Source of the DNA: Prevotella sp.
GTDB taxonomy: Bacteria; Bacteroidota; Bacteroidia; Bacteroidales; Bacteroidaceae
Reading direction: 5' to 3'
DNA length: 33,433 nucleotides
Assembly: GCA_017524385.1 (NCBI GenBank)
Contig: JAFWSS010000103.1
Coordinates: forward strand, 1 to 33,433
Positions within the stretch are counted from its first letter, which is position 1. Every line of letters begins with the position of its first letter. This document shows, in pieces, positions 15,529 to 25,842 of the stretch. The notes under the pieces were generated by a model. It was not told where the DNA came from, did no database searches, and saw nothing but the letters and a program-made list of their open reading frames with translations. The position numbers and the translations under genes were made by a program.

Positions 15529-18500
15529 ATGAAAATCAACATGACATACCAAGTGAGAATGGCAGCCCTATGCTTGTTGCTCGCGCTGACGGCAGTACCG
15601 TTGCACGTGCGTGCCGACGACATGAAGGAATCCAAGAACTTCTGGATGAACAAGCATTCCAACTACATGACGTTCACCGTCCTCGTCACCGACCTGCATG
15701 CCAAGAACACCTGGGCCAAGGATGGCTACATAAAAGCCTATGACAACCAGAACCGGTCGGGAACGCCCATCACCCTGCTGCGCGTCTACACCAAGGACAT
15801 GGGCAATGACGAGGAACCCCTCTGGGAGGTGTTCGCCAAGAACATGGTCAGGGGGTCGAAGGCTTTCATGCAGAACACCATCCCCATGGGCGACGCCGAC
15901 CCCCAGGGGACGTTGAGAATGGACGAGACGACCTTCTATGTCAACAAGGGCAGCGGCGCCAACGACACCTACGCCATCATCGACTACTATTACTCGCCCG
16001 AACTGGCGGGGAAGACGTGGTATTTCTATTATGAATACGAGCACAACTCCAGCGGTAGCAAGGTGATGAGCCTCGGCTCGGCCTACTGCTCGGAAACGGT
16101 GGGCTGCTCACATTTCGACACGATGGGCTACGAGCTCAAGCGCATCAACATGAACACCATCGAAATGAAGCTTCCCGCCATGCCCGACGACATCGACCAG
16201 AAGCTTCAGGATGTGCGCAAGCATGTGGGGCACTACGACCTTTCCATCAGCTACACCCTCTTCGACGGCACCGTCAAGACACAGGCGGCGGCCTTCGACT
16301 GCCAGACGCTCTCGCCCACGACGGCCAACATCACCATACCCTCCGAAGCCCGCAACTTCAAGACCATAGACATCACGGTCGACGTGCGTGAAGCCTTGGA
16401 GGCCGATGGAGGTGCCTGCTTCTGGGACGAGCGGAAGACATGGGACCTGAAGAACGCCTTTCCCCACGACCCTCAGCCCAGCAAGCTGGGAGCCGACTTC
16501 CTGCAGTTTGACAACAAGGTGGACCTCACTTGGAACGCCTTCACATTCGTGGAGGGTCTCGAATACATCAAGGCCGCTTATCCCTACGTCTACAGGATAG
16601 AGACCGACCAGTATGGCACTCCCAAGTCGGGACAGACATGGACCAAGCGCGACCAGCTGTCGACCGTCGGCGAGACGCAGCACAGGAGCTACACCGACCA
16701 GAACGTGGCCGCCGATGGGAAATACTACAAATACCTGGTGATGAACGTGCCGAAAGAATGGGAGAACAAGGACGGGCTCAGCGCCCAAAGCCTGCAAAGT
16801 CCTTCGGAGGAGACCATCAATTCCTTGGGACATGCCTTCTCCAATGTCGTCTCGGCCGGAGCCCATGTCAGTATCTACAACTTGAAGCAGGATGTCGCCG
16901 TCAAGGACAAGGTGAGGCTCACGTGGGAGTATTCCCGCGTGCCGGGCAATTCCAGCACCGCCTCGTTCGAGGTGTGGCGATGCATCACCGGCACGTCCAA
17001 CTGGGAAACCTACGCCACGGGCATCATGGGCGAGTCGAACCCCAAGGCGGGCTACACCCTGGCCTTTGTCGATGCCGACCTGCCCAGCAAAGAGATGACT
17101 TTCGACTACAAGGTGGTGCTCAAGCTCAACGGCGGGAAAGACCAGTTTGAAAGCAACGTCGTGACAGCAGGACTGCTCACCGGCACCACCGTCACCGAGC
17201 TCACCGCCACCAAGGGCACGCACGACAAGGTGGTGCGTGTGGCATGGAAGGCCAACCAGGTGGGTACGTCGAACAGCACCTTCGAGCTCTCACGCCGCTA
17301 TGCCGGCACCAACGACGAGTTCCTCACCATCTACAACACCAGCGGCACCAGCGACAGCTACACCTACGAGGACAACTCTGTGCAGCCGGGACGTTACTAT
17401 GAGTATCAGGTGAAGGCCTTCTCTGGAGACAAGGAGCGCCATGAGGACAACAACTTCCAGAACATGCTTTTCGACACCGGCTTCTGCCAGGCGAGGGGCG
17501 TCATCACCGGGCGCGTCACCTTCGGCACCAGCGACACCGCCGTGGACGGCGTGCGGCTCACGCTCCGCTCCAGCGAAGAAGGGTCGGACAACCAAGTGGG
17601 CAGTTACTCGCAACGCATCAACGGTGTTTCCACCGGCATCACATGGGACGCCGACTCCGCCGAGTTGGCCAAGGTCTTCGGCAATGACAAGGATTACACC
17701 CTCCAGCTGTTCCTGCGTCCTGACTCCAGCCTGAGACAGGGGGCCGTCATCGGCGAAATCCCCGGATATGGCAGAATCAAGACCGGCAGCTACGCCGACG
17801 GGAAATACGACATCCTCATGGAGGAACGCACGGAATACGAGGACACGTACACCTTCAATGTTGTGAACCATTGGCGCCACGTGCTGTATTGGGCGGACTC
17901 AGGCCGACAAACCGGCACCTTGGATGGAGAGTCATGCTACAGCAGGAATGAAATGGAGCAGGTGGTCAAGCCATGGCTTGAAGAAGGTTATGTGCGTCTC
18001 GGCAGGGAAAACACGCACAACATATATGGCAGCGGGGCTTTCATCGGCCTTTACGTGAAGAAAGAGACACTCTCCCAGCCCGTCGTGGTGGGAAAAAGCG
18101 TCCATAAGACCAGTCTTTACCAATCCAACGTCAGCGTCCCGGCCAACGTGTTCTCGCTCTTGTCGCTGCAGTCGAGGAAAGGTGTCGTGGGCATCAGTTC
18201 CAACGACAGCTTTTCCGATGCCTTCACCCTGATGTCCGAGGATGAGAAAACCGAGGAGTTTGGCACCGACTTGCCTGGCTATCAGGTCGTCGGCGATTTC
18301 CTGGTGTCATTCGATGGCTCCTACAGCACCTACTTTGACACCTATCCCCAAGTCATACAGAACAACAGCGAAGGTTCGGGGATACATCACACGACTCCGT
18401 TCCATCATGCGATGACCCCATTCTCGCTTGGCGGCACCGTCGGCATGGAAGACACCGAGGCCTTCATAGGCAACGTCACCGAGGTGCGTGTGTGGGACCA

Positions 18501-21500
18501 TGTGCTCACCGACAAGGAACATGCCTCCAACGACGACCGCATGCTGGGTGGCCGCGAGACGGGACTCCTCCTCTACTGGCCCATGGACGAGGGCATCGAC
18601 CGACTGGTTTACGACGCTTCCTATGCCAGCGACCAGCCCAACGGGCGACACGCCGTTGTGGGAGCCAACATCAGCGTGTCGACCATCGTGCCTTCCGACA
18701 ACCAACTCTCACGCTATGCCCTGACCACCACCAGCGGTGAATACACGTTGAGAGGCATCCCCTTCATCGGTTCGGGAAGCACCTACACCCTCACCCCGGC
18801 AAAGAGCATCCATGTGTTTGCGCCCACTTCGAGAAACGGTTTCATCAGCGCCTCCAACCTGACGCTCAACAATTACAACTTCTCCGACGAGTCATCGTTC
18901 ATCGTCCGGGGCAAGGTGACCTATCTCAACACCAACATCCCCGTCGACAGCATCACCTTCAAGGTGGACGGTGTGATAGCAGAGTCGAAGAAAGGCTCCG
19001 TCATGACCGACTCGAAAGGCGAGTATGAGATCAGCGTGCCGATAGGAAGCCACACCATAGAAGCCTACAGGGAAGGACACAAGATCAACACCTTCCCGGT
19101 GGATGGCACGACGTATGACTTCAGGCAGTCGGAGGTGGTGGACTTCACCGACTCCACCTTGGTCAATGTCACCGGCCGCATCAATGGCGGCTTCTCCGAC
19201 ATGGACGCCCCGCTGGGCTTCCACAAGAGCACCAACCGACTGGGCAAGGCTGTGGTGACGCTGAGCATCGGTCGTGAGGCGATGAGTTCGTTCAACTATG
19301 TTGTCGACTCCCATGGCGACGGGCGCTTCGGCACCCAGCCGATTCCCGTGGCCAGCGCCACCGACAGCATCAAGAGTGTTGCCGTTCGCGCTGGAGGCGC
19401 CCAGGACGAGACACGGTTCATCCACATCACCACCGACCCTCAGACAGGCGAGTTCTCCGCTATGCTGCCCCCCTTGAAATACAAGGTGGAGCGCATCACC
19501 TTTGAGAGCGGCAAGGACTATGATGAAGAGCCTGTGTTCAAGCAGAACCTGCCCATCATCGACGCCACCAACACCACGCTGACCGGTATGAAGCAAGACT
19601 CGTTGGTACTGGATACGAAGGAGGTGAAGCGTTATCCCTATGTCGCCAAATTTGTCAGGCAGTTGCGCTCCGTTCCGAGTATCGATGTGTCACAGAGCGA
19701 CATGAGCCATGGAGGATTCGGAGCCACGGGCATAGAAGTGGCCCTCGAAAACGGCTCAAAGGAGAATGTGCCTGTGATGAGAGACGAGGAAGGGGGACCG
19801 ACCTACCTTTACGGCCATCCCATCGTCGTGCAGAAAGATTCCTACACGTTTGACATCCATGTGGCGGAGAAATACAAGAACCTCGACACCGAGGAGACTT
19901 TCGAAGAGGTGCCCGAGGATGCCGTTGTCAGCATCATGAACAACGCCAGCCTCTCCACCCTGGTCATCGGCAAGGAGTGCGTCGTAGAAGGCAAGACCAT
20001 GACGACCGGCCAGGTGTATGACGTGCCCAACATCCAAGTGAAGCCCGACAAGGACGGAATGGTGAGGTACACCTGGACGGCAGGTTGGCCCAACCTTGCC
20101 GAAGGCTTCCTGCGCAACCTGAGCATTGGAGTGAAAGTGGACGGCCGCACAACGATGTGGAAGGCCCCCAACTCCACCACCGACGCCCTCGACCTCGTCG
20201 TGCTGGGCGGCATACCCACCGGCTCGAATTTCATCACAAGGGCTCCCGACCATGTGGACATGGTATTGCGAAGACCCCCGGGGAACACCTCCTCCGCCAC
20301 GATGGTCACCGACACCGTATACAACTATTACCATATGGAAAGTTCCTATGACGGCAATGGCGTTTTTGGTGGAGCGTATGTCAACCTGCTCCCCACCTTC
20401 AAGGTGGCTTCAGGACCCATCGCTTTCCTCATAGGCACCACGATGCGTCCGTATGCGGAGGAGACCTTCAAGGCTACTGCTTACAATGAGAATGACGAGA
20501 AGGAGGACTCCACATATACCTACACGGTAAGCACGACGATGAAGACACCGTCGGGAAACCGCTACACCCAGAACAACGGCGACACCTACATCGGACGAGG
20601 TACGAACATCCTCTTCAGCAAGGGAATGACCGTGGGACTCTTCCGCCAGGCCGACGGCTCCTACCAACTCGACACCAAGGAGTCGGTATGCTTCTCCAAC
20701 GAGTTCACCACCACTTTCGCATATCCGCAACAGTATATCGAAGAGGTGCAGATTCCCAATTGGAGAAGCAAGGCAGAAAGCCTGTTGACCGAAGTGGAAG
20801 GCGACCTCAGCCAGGATGCGGTATGCCCCATCGTCCCGGGAAAGGTGATGTACTACACCAATTTGAAGAAAGGCGACCCAAGGCGTGGCACACGCAACAT
20901 CGACCCTTGCTGGACGGATGCCGAGCGTGAAGCGGCAAACAGATACCCGTCCTACCGCATGGTGTCGGGACTGCCTGAAGACGTGACCGAGGTCACAGAC
21001 AGCATACAGTGGTGCAACAACCAAATCGATGTCTGGAAGCAGCGCATCGCCGACAACGAAAGGGAGAAACTCGAAGTCTTCGAACAAGACTCTTGCTTCA
21101 TCAGCAACTACAGCATCGCCGGCGGAACATCTGTGAGCCAAACCGTCAAGAACAGCGCCTTGGTAGATTTCGACAGCCATACGGACAAGAAGTCATACAC
21201 CGTCTCGCTGGAATTGCACCCGATGGGCAACATGTGGAACAATGCCGGAGGATACACCATCCTCGGATGGAACTGGAAATGGGGCTCCGCGGCGACAACC
21301 ACCACAAGCCGGACGGAATGCTCACAGTTCAGTTGGACGCTCAGCGACTCAGAACCCACGTCGGCCCTGTCGGTGAATGTCTATAAGTCGAACCAGGGCT
21401 GGGGACCCATCTTCCGTACCATGGGAGGACAGACCAGCAACCCATACGAGGGAGCCACCTATACCAAATACTTCAGAGAGGGCACCGAACTCGACAAGGC

Positions 21501-24500
21501 CACCATGCGCGTGGAGAATCCCGTGCTCACCGTAGATGGCGCCAACACCGTCAGCGACGTGCCCACGGGAGGAAAGGCGAAGTTCATACTGAGCATGACC
21601 AACGACAACGACGTGAACGTGTCGGCCACCTATGTGCTCGACGTGCTGGAGAACAGCAACCCCAATGGCGCCATACTGACCATCGACGGAGCCATCCTTT
21701 CGAAAGGCAGTGGTGGAAGGGAGATCAAGTTCCAGTCGGGTGAGACCATCAAGAAGACACTCTATGTGGAGCAAAGCAGCAGAGACATCATCGACTATGA
21801 GAACATAGGGCTCGTGTTGCGCTCAAAGAATACGTATTCCACCACGAGCACCCCCGTTTACCTCAACGTGCATTTCGTGCCGGCATCCGCGCTCGTGGAG
21901 ATGAGCGTGGACCACACGGTCCTGAACAAGGAATTGTTTAAGAAAAACAAGGGCTTCATCGTCACCTTGACCAATCTCGACAGGCAGGACAAGGGGCTCA
22001 AGGGCGTGCGCATACAGTATCGTAGAAAGGGCTTGGACGCATGGATCCTCGCCAAGGAGTGGAAGGTTGCTCCTGATGCCGGTGAGGACGGCATACCAGA
22101 GGGGGAGAACTTCTCGTGGCCAGTCTCCATGACCGACGACGGCATCTATGAAATGAGGACTCAAACCTGGGGGAATTACGGCCCCGACGAGGTAACCTAC
22201 GAGACCGGCATCGTGGAGGTCACCCAGGACCTGAACGGGCCGCAAATACTCGGCCAGCCTTATCCCGACAATGGCGCACTGTCGTATGTCATGCGCAACG
22301 ACATGCATATCCGTTTCAACGAGGACATCAACAGCAATGCTTTGAGCAAGTCGGACAACTTCCGCATCGATGGCAACCTGAACAATGTCGTGAACACCAA
22401 GACCCGTGACGACGTGGCCTTGCAGCTCAATGGTGAAGCCTTCTCCACGCAGGCGACATTCGATATGAATGAAAACCACTTGGCTTTGGAGGCATGGTTC
22501 TATCGCCAGCAGGATGGCACCATTGTCAGCATAGGAACGGAAAACAATGAATTCGCACTCATGACCCATGACGGTGGAAAACTGGCCGTGCGTGTCGGGT
22601 CCAACGACAACGTAGTAGAACTGAATGGAAACCTGCCGGCGAACATCTGGAATTTCATCGCCATCAGCATCGACCGTGAGGAAGGAGAGGCAACGGGATT
22701 GTTCAATGGCCTTTTCATCAACGCGGGCATCGACTACCCGTACTTCTTTGCCTCGAATGTACCCGTACCAGCCATGAGTGGAACAGGAAAACTCCATGTC
22801 GGAGGAGACGGCATGGTGGGAAGGATGCACGACCTGGCCATCTGGAACATCCAGAAGTCGGTGAATGACCTTTACGTGGCCAACATGGAAACGAAGTCCA
22901 GTTTCACTCCCGGCCTCATGGGCCATTGGAAAATGGATGAAGGACACGGCACGACCGTCGTGGACCGCGTTCGTTCGCGTGACATGGTGTTGCCGGCAGA
23001 GAGTTGGTATATCAACAACCGCAACCTTGCAGCCCACCTGGAAAACGGCGAACCACTCCAAATCGACATCGCAGCGTTCGCACCCCGCAACACAGACAAC
23101 TACTCATTGGAGTTCTGGTTCCGTGGCAATAATGTCGAATCCAACAAGAAAGCCACCTTGCTGCAAGTCGACAACAGACTCAGGCTGGGCTATGACAACG
23201 GCGTGATGGTTCTCACCACATACGAAGACCCGGGGATGGGCGAAGTGAACAGCAAGCCGATAAGTACGTTCCTTCTGTCAGAAACCAACTACAACGACAA
23301 CCAATGGCATCACCTGGCACTCAATGTGAGAAGGGGCACCAGCGCCATCGCTTACATTGACGGCAAGGATGTCAAGACCATGCCTGAAGACCAAGTGCCG
23401 CCCATCAGCGGCAGCAGGCTGCTTGTCGGAGGAGGCTTCACTGGCGACATCGACGAGGTGAGAGTGTGGAATGCGGTGCTCACAGGAGAAATGATTGCCG
23501 CACGGCAATACGAGCGCCTCGACAGCACCTACGCCGGACTGATAGGCTACTTCCCCATGGAGAGCATCCATAGGGACGAGAATGGCACTGTCGTCACGGA
23601 ATTCTCCACGGAGAACTTCGGCGACAACTCCCAGCACGACAACCTCAGGGTGGTGAATGGCGAACTGTTAAGCCAGGCCGCCAGCTCACCTGCGCTGCTT
23701 CCGGGTTCGCGCCTCATGCGCCTGAAAGACACTGAATTCGACTTCTCTGTCTCAGACCGTGAGATCTACATCTCCTTCCGTGATGAAATGCTTCCAAAAA
23801 TGGACGGCAACGAGTTCACCGTGACCATCAGCAACATCAAGGACAGCCATGGCAACATCTCCGACCCCATCGTGTGGAAGTTCGATGCCGAATTCGCCAT
23901 CATCGAATGGGGCAGCCCGTCGGCCACTTTCATCAAGGACCGTACGGAAACCAAGGTCATCGAGCTCCAACTCTACAAATTCAACACCGGTTCTGAGGAC
24001 TATGAGATACAGAACCTGCCCACATGGATCACGACAGAGTCGAAAATCGGCTCCATGTCGGAAAATGTAGAAAACCTCGTTTTCACCATCCTGCCATCGG
24101 CGCCCATGGGCACGCACACCGTCTATCTCTACGTGAGCGACAAACTGGGCATCACAAGGACCACGAAGCTGGAGAGCATCGTGACGGGCGACGACCCGAA
24201 CTGGAATGTCGATCCCAACCTTTACGAGAGCAACATGATCGTCATCGGCCAGCTCTACACGGGTGACAAGGTGTGCGAGTATGAACGCTCCTACATCGCC
24301 GCCTTCGACCACTTGGGCCAATGCCGAGGCGTGGCTCATCCGCAGTATGTGGAATCGCGCGACGCCTACTATCTGAACATGAACATCTACGGTGCCTCGA
24401 GCACGGAAATCAGCACGGGCAAGCGCAGGCTCACCTTCAAGATGTATGATGCGGAGAAGGGCATCATCTGCCCGCTCGTGCAAATCACCATGCCCGACGG

Positions 24501-25626
24501 CACGGTGGCCGACACCTTGGGCTACTCCCACGAGTCGCTCTATGGCACCTACGACCAGCCGGTGCTCTTCAAGGCGAAGGATGCCGTGGAGCAGTTGGCC
24601 AAGTTGGAGCGTGGTTGGAACTGGAAGTCGATCTATGTCCAGACGCCAAGCACCGCCATCGCCGATGTGATGCCCAAGGAGATTTCCAACGTCAACAACA
24701 TCCAATATGTGAAGAGCCATGAATCCTTGGCCACGACGAAGGGCGGTGCCTTCTATGGCGAGTTGACAGACCTCCACCCGGGAGAGATGTACAAGATACA
24801 GGTCAAGAAAGACATGACCTTGAACATCGTCGGCTCGCCCATCGACGTGGCTACCACGTCGCAGACGATACACAACGGCTACAACTGGATTGGCACGCTC
24901 TCCTCTGAGGTGATGTCGCCCGCAGTGGCCTTCGCCGACCTCAAGCCTGAGAAGAACGACATGGTGAAGAACCGTACGGGCTTCAGCATGTACAGGGGCG
25001 ACGGCGTTTGGGAAGGTGTGTTGCAGAGCATCATCCCGGGCGAGGGATACGTCTACCAATCCATGGCGAAGGGTGACAAGACCTTCCACTATCCCAAGTT
25101 GGGAACACAGTCGGCTCACAGTCCGGCATACCATGCACCAGAGGCGCCGCACCGGTCGCCGGCCGTGCATTACCTGCCCGTCGACCCCTATGCCTTCCCC
25201 GACAACATGAACGTGGTGGCCGTGGTGGTGTGCGACGGCCAGCGCATAGCCGATGCCGAGGTGGCGGCGTTTGTCGACGGTGAGTGCCGCGGGGCCATCC
25301 GAGCCAACGAGGGTAGCGAATACTACTTCCTCACCATCATGGGCTCGTCAAGAGACGATTTGGACCATGTGGTGGAACTGCGCGTCTTCGCCGACGGCAC
25401 AGAGTATGTCGTTGACCGCAAGAACACGTTTGTCAACGACAATGTCCTGGGCGACCTTGACAACCCCTACGTGCTCGACCTCGATGAGGCCTCCGGCATC
25501 AAGGCGGTCTATGCCGACGACCTCGACGACGACGGTTGGTACACCCTGCAGGGTGTCAAGCTGCCGCACAAGCCACGCTTCAGCGGCGTCTACATCCACC
25601 ATGGCGAGAAAGTGGTGGTGAAATAA
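15529..25626 (+). CDS. Giant exported LamG/carboxypeptidase-regulatory-like protein 2
   Basis: About 3365 residues, a full-length paralogue of the preceding gene, collinear throughout and similar in every domain. Start chosen at ATG 15529 (MKINMTYQVRMAALCLLLAL), 30 bp after the upstream stop; the frame opens at a TTG at 15499 directly after that stop, but the signal peptide needs only the ATG. Cleavage near VRA|DDMKE gives the same mature DDMK start as its partner. Regulatory-like domain about 656-730, LamG 1 ending near 1060 (EVRVWDHVLTDKE), regulatory-like 1123-1190, conserved-motif region about 1585-1990, LamG pair 2297-2470 and 2508-2680, Ig-like stretch, two A-x-F-x-x-x-G-x-CRG modules and the tail GWYTLQGVKL ... 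GVYIHHGEKVVVK. It differs from protein 1 mainly in two cassettes (see findings). The last gene of the operon, ended by the terminator at 25642. Function inferred as surface binding. Confidence 0.85.
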   Translation: MKINMTYQVRMAALCLLLALTAVPLHVRADDMKESKNFWMNKHSNYMTFTVLVTDLHAKNTWAKDGYIKAYDNQNRSGTPITLLRVYTKDMGNDEEPLWEVFAKNMVRGSKAFMQNTIPMGDADPQGTLRMDETTFYVNKGSGANDTYAIIDYYYSPELAGKTWYFYYEYEHNSSGSKVMSLGSAYCSETVGCSHFDTMGYELKRINMNTIEMKLPAMPDDIDQKLQDVRKHVGHYDLSISYTLFDGTVKTQAAAFDCQTLSPTTANITIPSEARNFKTIDITVDVREALEADGGACFWDERKTWDLKNAFPHDPQPSKLGADFLQFDNKVDLTWNAFTFVEGLEYIKAAYPYVYRIETDQYGTPKSGQTWTKRDQLSTVGETQHRSYTDQNVAADGKYYKYLVMNVPKEWENKDGLSAQSLQSPSEETINSLGHAFSNVVSAGAHVSIYNLKQDVAVKDKVRLTWEYSRVPGNSSTASFEVWRCITGTSNWETYATGIMGESNPKAGYTLAFVDADLPSKEMTFDYKVVLKLNGGKDQFESNVVTAGLLTGTTVTELTATKGTHDKVVRVAWKANQVGTSNSTFELSRRYAGTNDEFLTIYNTSGTSDSYTYEDNSVQPGRYYEYQVKAFSGDKERHEDNNFQNMLFDTGFCQARGVITGRVTFGTSDTAVDGVRLTLRSSEEGSDNQVGSYSQRINGVSTGITWDADSAELAKVFGNDKDYTLQLFLRPDSSLRQGAVIGEIPGYGRIKTGSYADGKYDILMEERTEYEDTYTFNVVNHWRHVLYWADSGRQTGTLDGESCYSRNEMEQVVKPWLEEGYVRLGRENTHNIYGSGAFIGLYVKKETLSQPVVVGKSVHKTSLYQSNVSVPANVFSLLSLQSRKGVVGISSNDSFSDAFTLMSEDEKTEEFGTDLPGYQVVGDFLVSFDGSYSTYFDTYPQVIQNNSEGSGIHHTTPFHHAMTPFSLGGTVGMEDTEAFIGNVTEVRVWDHVLTDKEHASNDDRMLGGRETGLLLYWPMDEGIDRLVYDASYASDQPNGRHAVVGANISVSTIVPSDNQLSRYALTTTSGEYTLRGIPFIGSGSTYTLTPAKSIHVFAPTSRNGFISASNLTLNNYNFSDESSFIVRGKVTYLNTNIPVDSITFKVDGVIAESKKGSVMTDSKGEYEISVPIGSHTIEAYREGHKINTFPVDGTTYDFRQSEVVDFTDSTLVNVTGRINGGFSDMDAPLGFHKSTNRLGKAVVTLSIGREAMSSFNYVVDSHGDGRFGTQPIPVASATDSIKSVAVRAGGAQDETRFIHITTDPQTGEFSAMLPPLKYKVERITFESGKDYDEEPVFKQNLPIIDATNTTLTGMKQDSLVLDTKEVKRYPYVAKFVRQLRSVPSIDVSQSDMSHGGFGATGIEVALENGSKENVPVMRDEEGGPTYLYGHPIVVQKDSYTFDIHVAEKYKNLDTEETFEEVPEDAVVSIMNNASLSTLVIGKECVVEGKTMTTGQVYDVPNIQVKPDKDGMVRYTWTAGWPNLAEGFLRNLSIGVKVDGRTTMWKAPNSTTDALDLVVLGGIPTGSNFITRAPDHVDMVLRRPPGNTSSATMVTDTVYNYYHMESSYDGNGVFGGAYVNLLPTFKVASGPIAFLIGTTMRPYAEETFKATAYNENDEKEDSTYTYTVSTTMKTPSGNRYTQNNGDTYIGRGTNILFSKGMTVGLFRQADGSYQLDTKESVCFSNEFTTTFAYPQQYIEEVQIPNWRSKAESLLTEVEGDLSQDAVCPIVPGKVMYYTNLKKGDPRRGTRNIDPCWTDAEREAANRYPSYRMVSGLPEDVTEVTDSIQWCNNQIDVWKQRIADNEREKLEVFEQDSCFISNYSIAGGTSVSQTVKNSALVDFDSHTDKKSYTVSLELHPMGNMWNNAGGYTILGWNWKWGSAATTTTSRTECSQFSWTLSDSEPTSALSVNVYKSNQGWGPIFRTMGGQTSNPYEGATYTKYFREGTELDKATMRVENPVLTVDGANTVSDVPTGGKAKFILSMTNDNDVNVSATYVLDVLENSNPNGAILTIDGAILSKGSGGREIKFQSGETIKKTLYVEQSSRDIIDYENIGLVLRSKNTYSTTSTPVYLNVHFVPASALVEMSVDHTVLNKELFKKNKGFIVTLTNLDRQDKGLKGVRIQYRRKGLDAWILAKEWKVAPDAGEDGIPEGENFSWPVSMTDDGIYEMRTQTWGNYGPDEVTYETGIVEVTQDLNGPQILGQPYPDNGALSYVMRNDMHIRFNEDINSNALSKSDNFRIDGNLNNVVNTKTRDDVALQLNGEAFSTQATFDMNENHLALEAWFYRQQDGTIVSIGTENNEFALMTHDGGKLAVRVGSNDNVVELNGNLPANIWNFIAISIDREEGEATGLFNGLFINAGIDYPYFFASNVPVPAMSGTGKLHVGGDGMVGRMHDLAIWNIQKSVNDLYVANMETKSSFTPGLMGHWKMDEGHGTTVVDRVRSRDMVLPAESWYINNRNLAAHLENGEPLQIDIAAFAPRNTDNYSLEFWFRGNNVESNKKATLLQVDNRLRLGYDNGVMVLTTYEDPGMGEVNSKPISTFLLSETNYNDNQWHHLALNVRRGTSAIAYIDGKDVKTMPEDQVPPISGSRLLVGGGFTGDIDEVRVWNAVLTGEMIAARQYERLDSTYAGLIGYFPMESIHRDENGTVVTEFSTENFGDNSQHDNLRVVNGELLSQAASSPALLPGSRLMRLKDTEFDFSVSDREIYISFRDEMLPKMDGNEFTVTISNIKDSHGNISDPIVWKFDAEFAIIEWGSPSATFIKDRTETKVIELQLYKFNTGSEDYEIQNLPTWITTESKIGSMSENVENLVFTILPSAPMGTHTVYLYVSDKLGITRTTKLESIVTGDDPNWNVDPNLYESNMIVIGQLYTGDKVCEYERSYIAAFDHLGQCRGVAHPQYVESRDAYYLNMNIYGASSTEISTGKRRLTFKMYDAEKGIICPLVQITMPDGTVADTLGYSHESLYGTYDQPVLFKAKDAVEQLAKLERGWNWKSIYVQTPSTAIADVMPKEISNVNNIQYVKSHESLATTKGGAFYGELTDLHPGEMYKIQVKKDMTLNIVGSPIDVATTSQTIHNGYNWIGTLSSEVMSPAVAFADLKPEKNDMVKNRTGFSMYRGDGVWEGVLQSIIPGEGYVYQSMAKGDKTFHYPKLGTQSAHSPAYHAPEAPHRSPAVHYLPVDPYAFPDNMNVVAVVVCDGQRIADAEVAAFVDGECRGAIRANEGSEYYFLTIMGSSRDDLDHVVELRVFADGTEYVVDRKNTFVNDNVLGDLDNPYVLDLDEASGIKAVYADDLDDDGWYTLQGVKLPHKPRFSGVYIHHGEKVVVK

Positions 25627-25641
25627 GCAAGGAAACCATTG

Positions 25642-25680
25642 AAAAAATGCCTGAAAGCGTGAAGCTTTCAGGCATTTTTT
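25642..25680. terminator. Bidirectional intrinsic terminator
   Basis: A perfect 17-bp stem (25642-25658 pairing with 25664-25680) with a 5-nt loop GTGAA. The arms begin with A6 and end with T6, so the hairpin has a 3' U-run on both strands. It lies 16 bp after the stop of giant gene 2 and downstream of the convergent kinase gene, and can end both transcripts. Confidence 0.93.
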
Positions 25681-25681
25681 A

Positions 25682-25735
25682 GTGGACCATGGGGACGGTT
25701 CTCGTGGACCATGGGGACGGTTCTCGTGATCCATG
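25682..25735. repeat. 22-bp tandem repeat (GTGGACCATGGGGACGGTT...)
   Basis: Two perfect 22-bp units (25682-25703, 25704-25725), each GTGGACCATGGGGACGGTT plus CTC, followed by a partial unit GTGATCCATG. GGACC-ATGGGGACGGTTCTC-type sequences are familiar as dispersed short repeats in many gut bacteria, sometimes near RAYT/IS200-like transposases; none is present here. They lie directly after the terminator. Confidence 0.9.
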
Positions 25736-25842
25736 CAATTATTCAAACAATCTTCAAATTTTCCCTAAAATTTGCAACGTTGTCAATCTTTGGCCACTGT
25801 GTCTTTTCAACAAATGTGTCATTTGAGGTATCTTGGCTCGCC

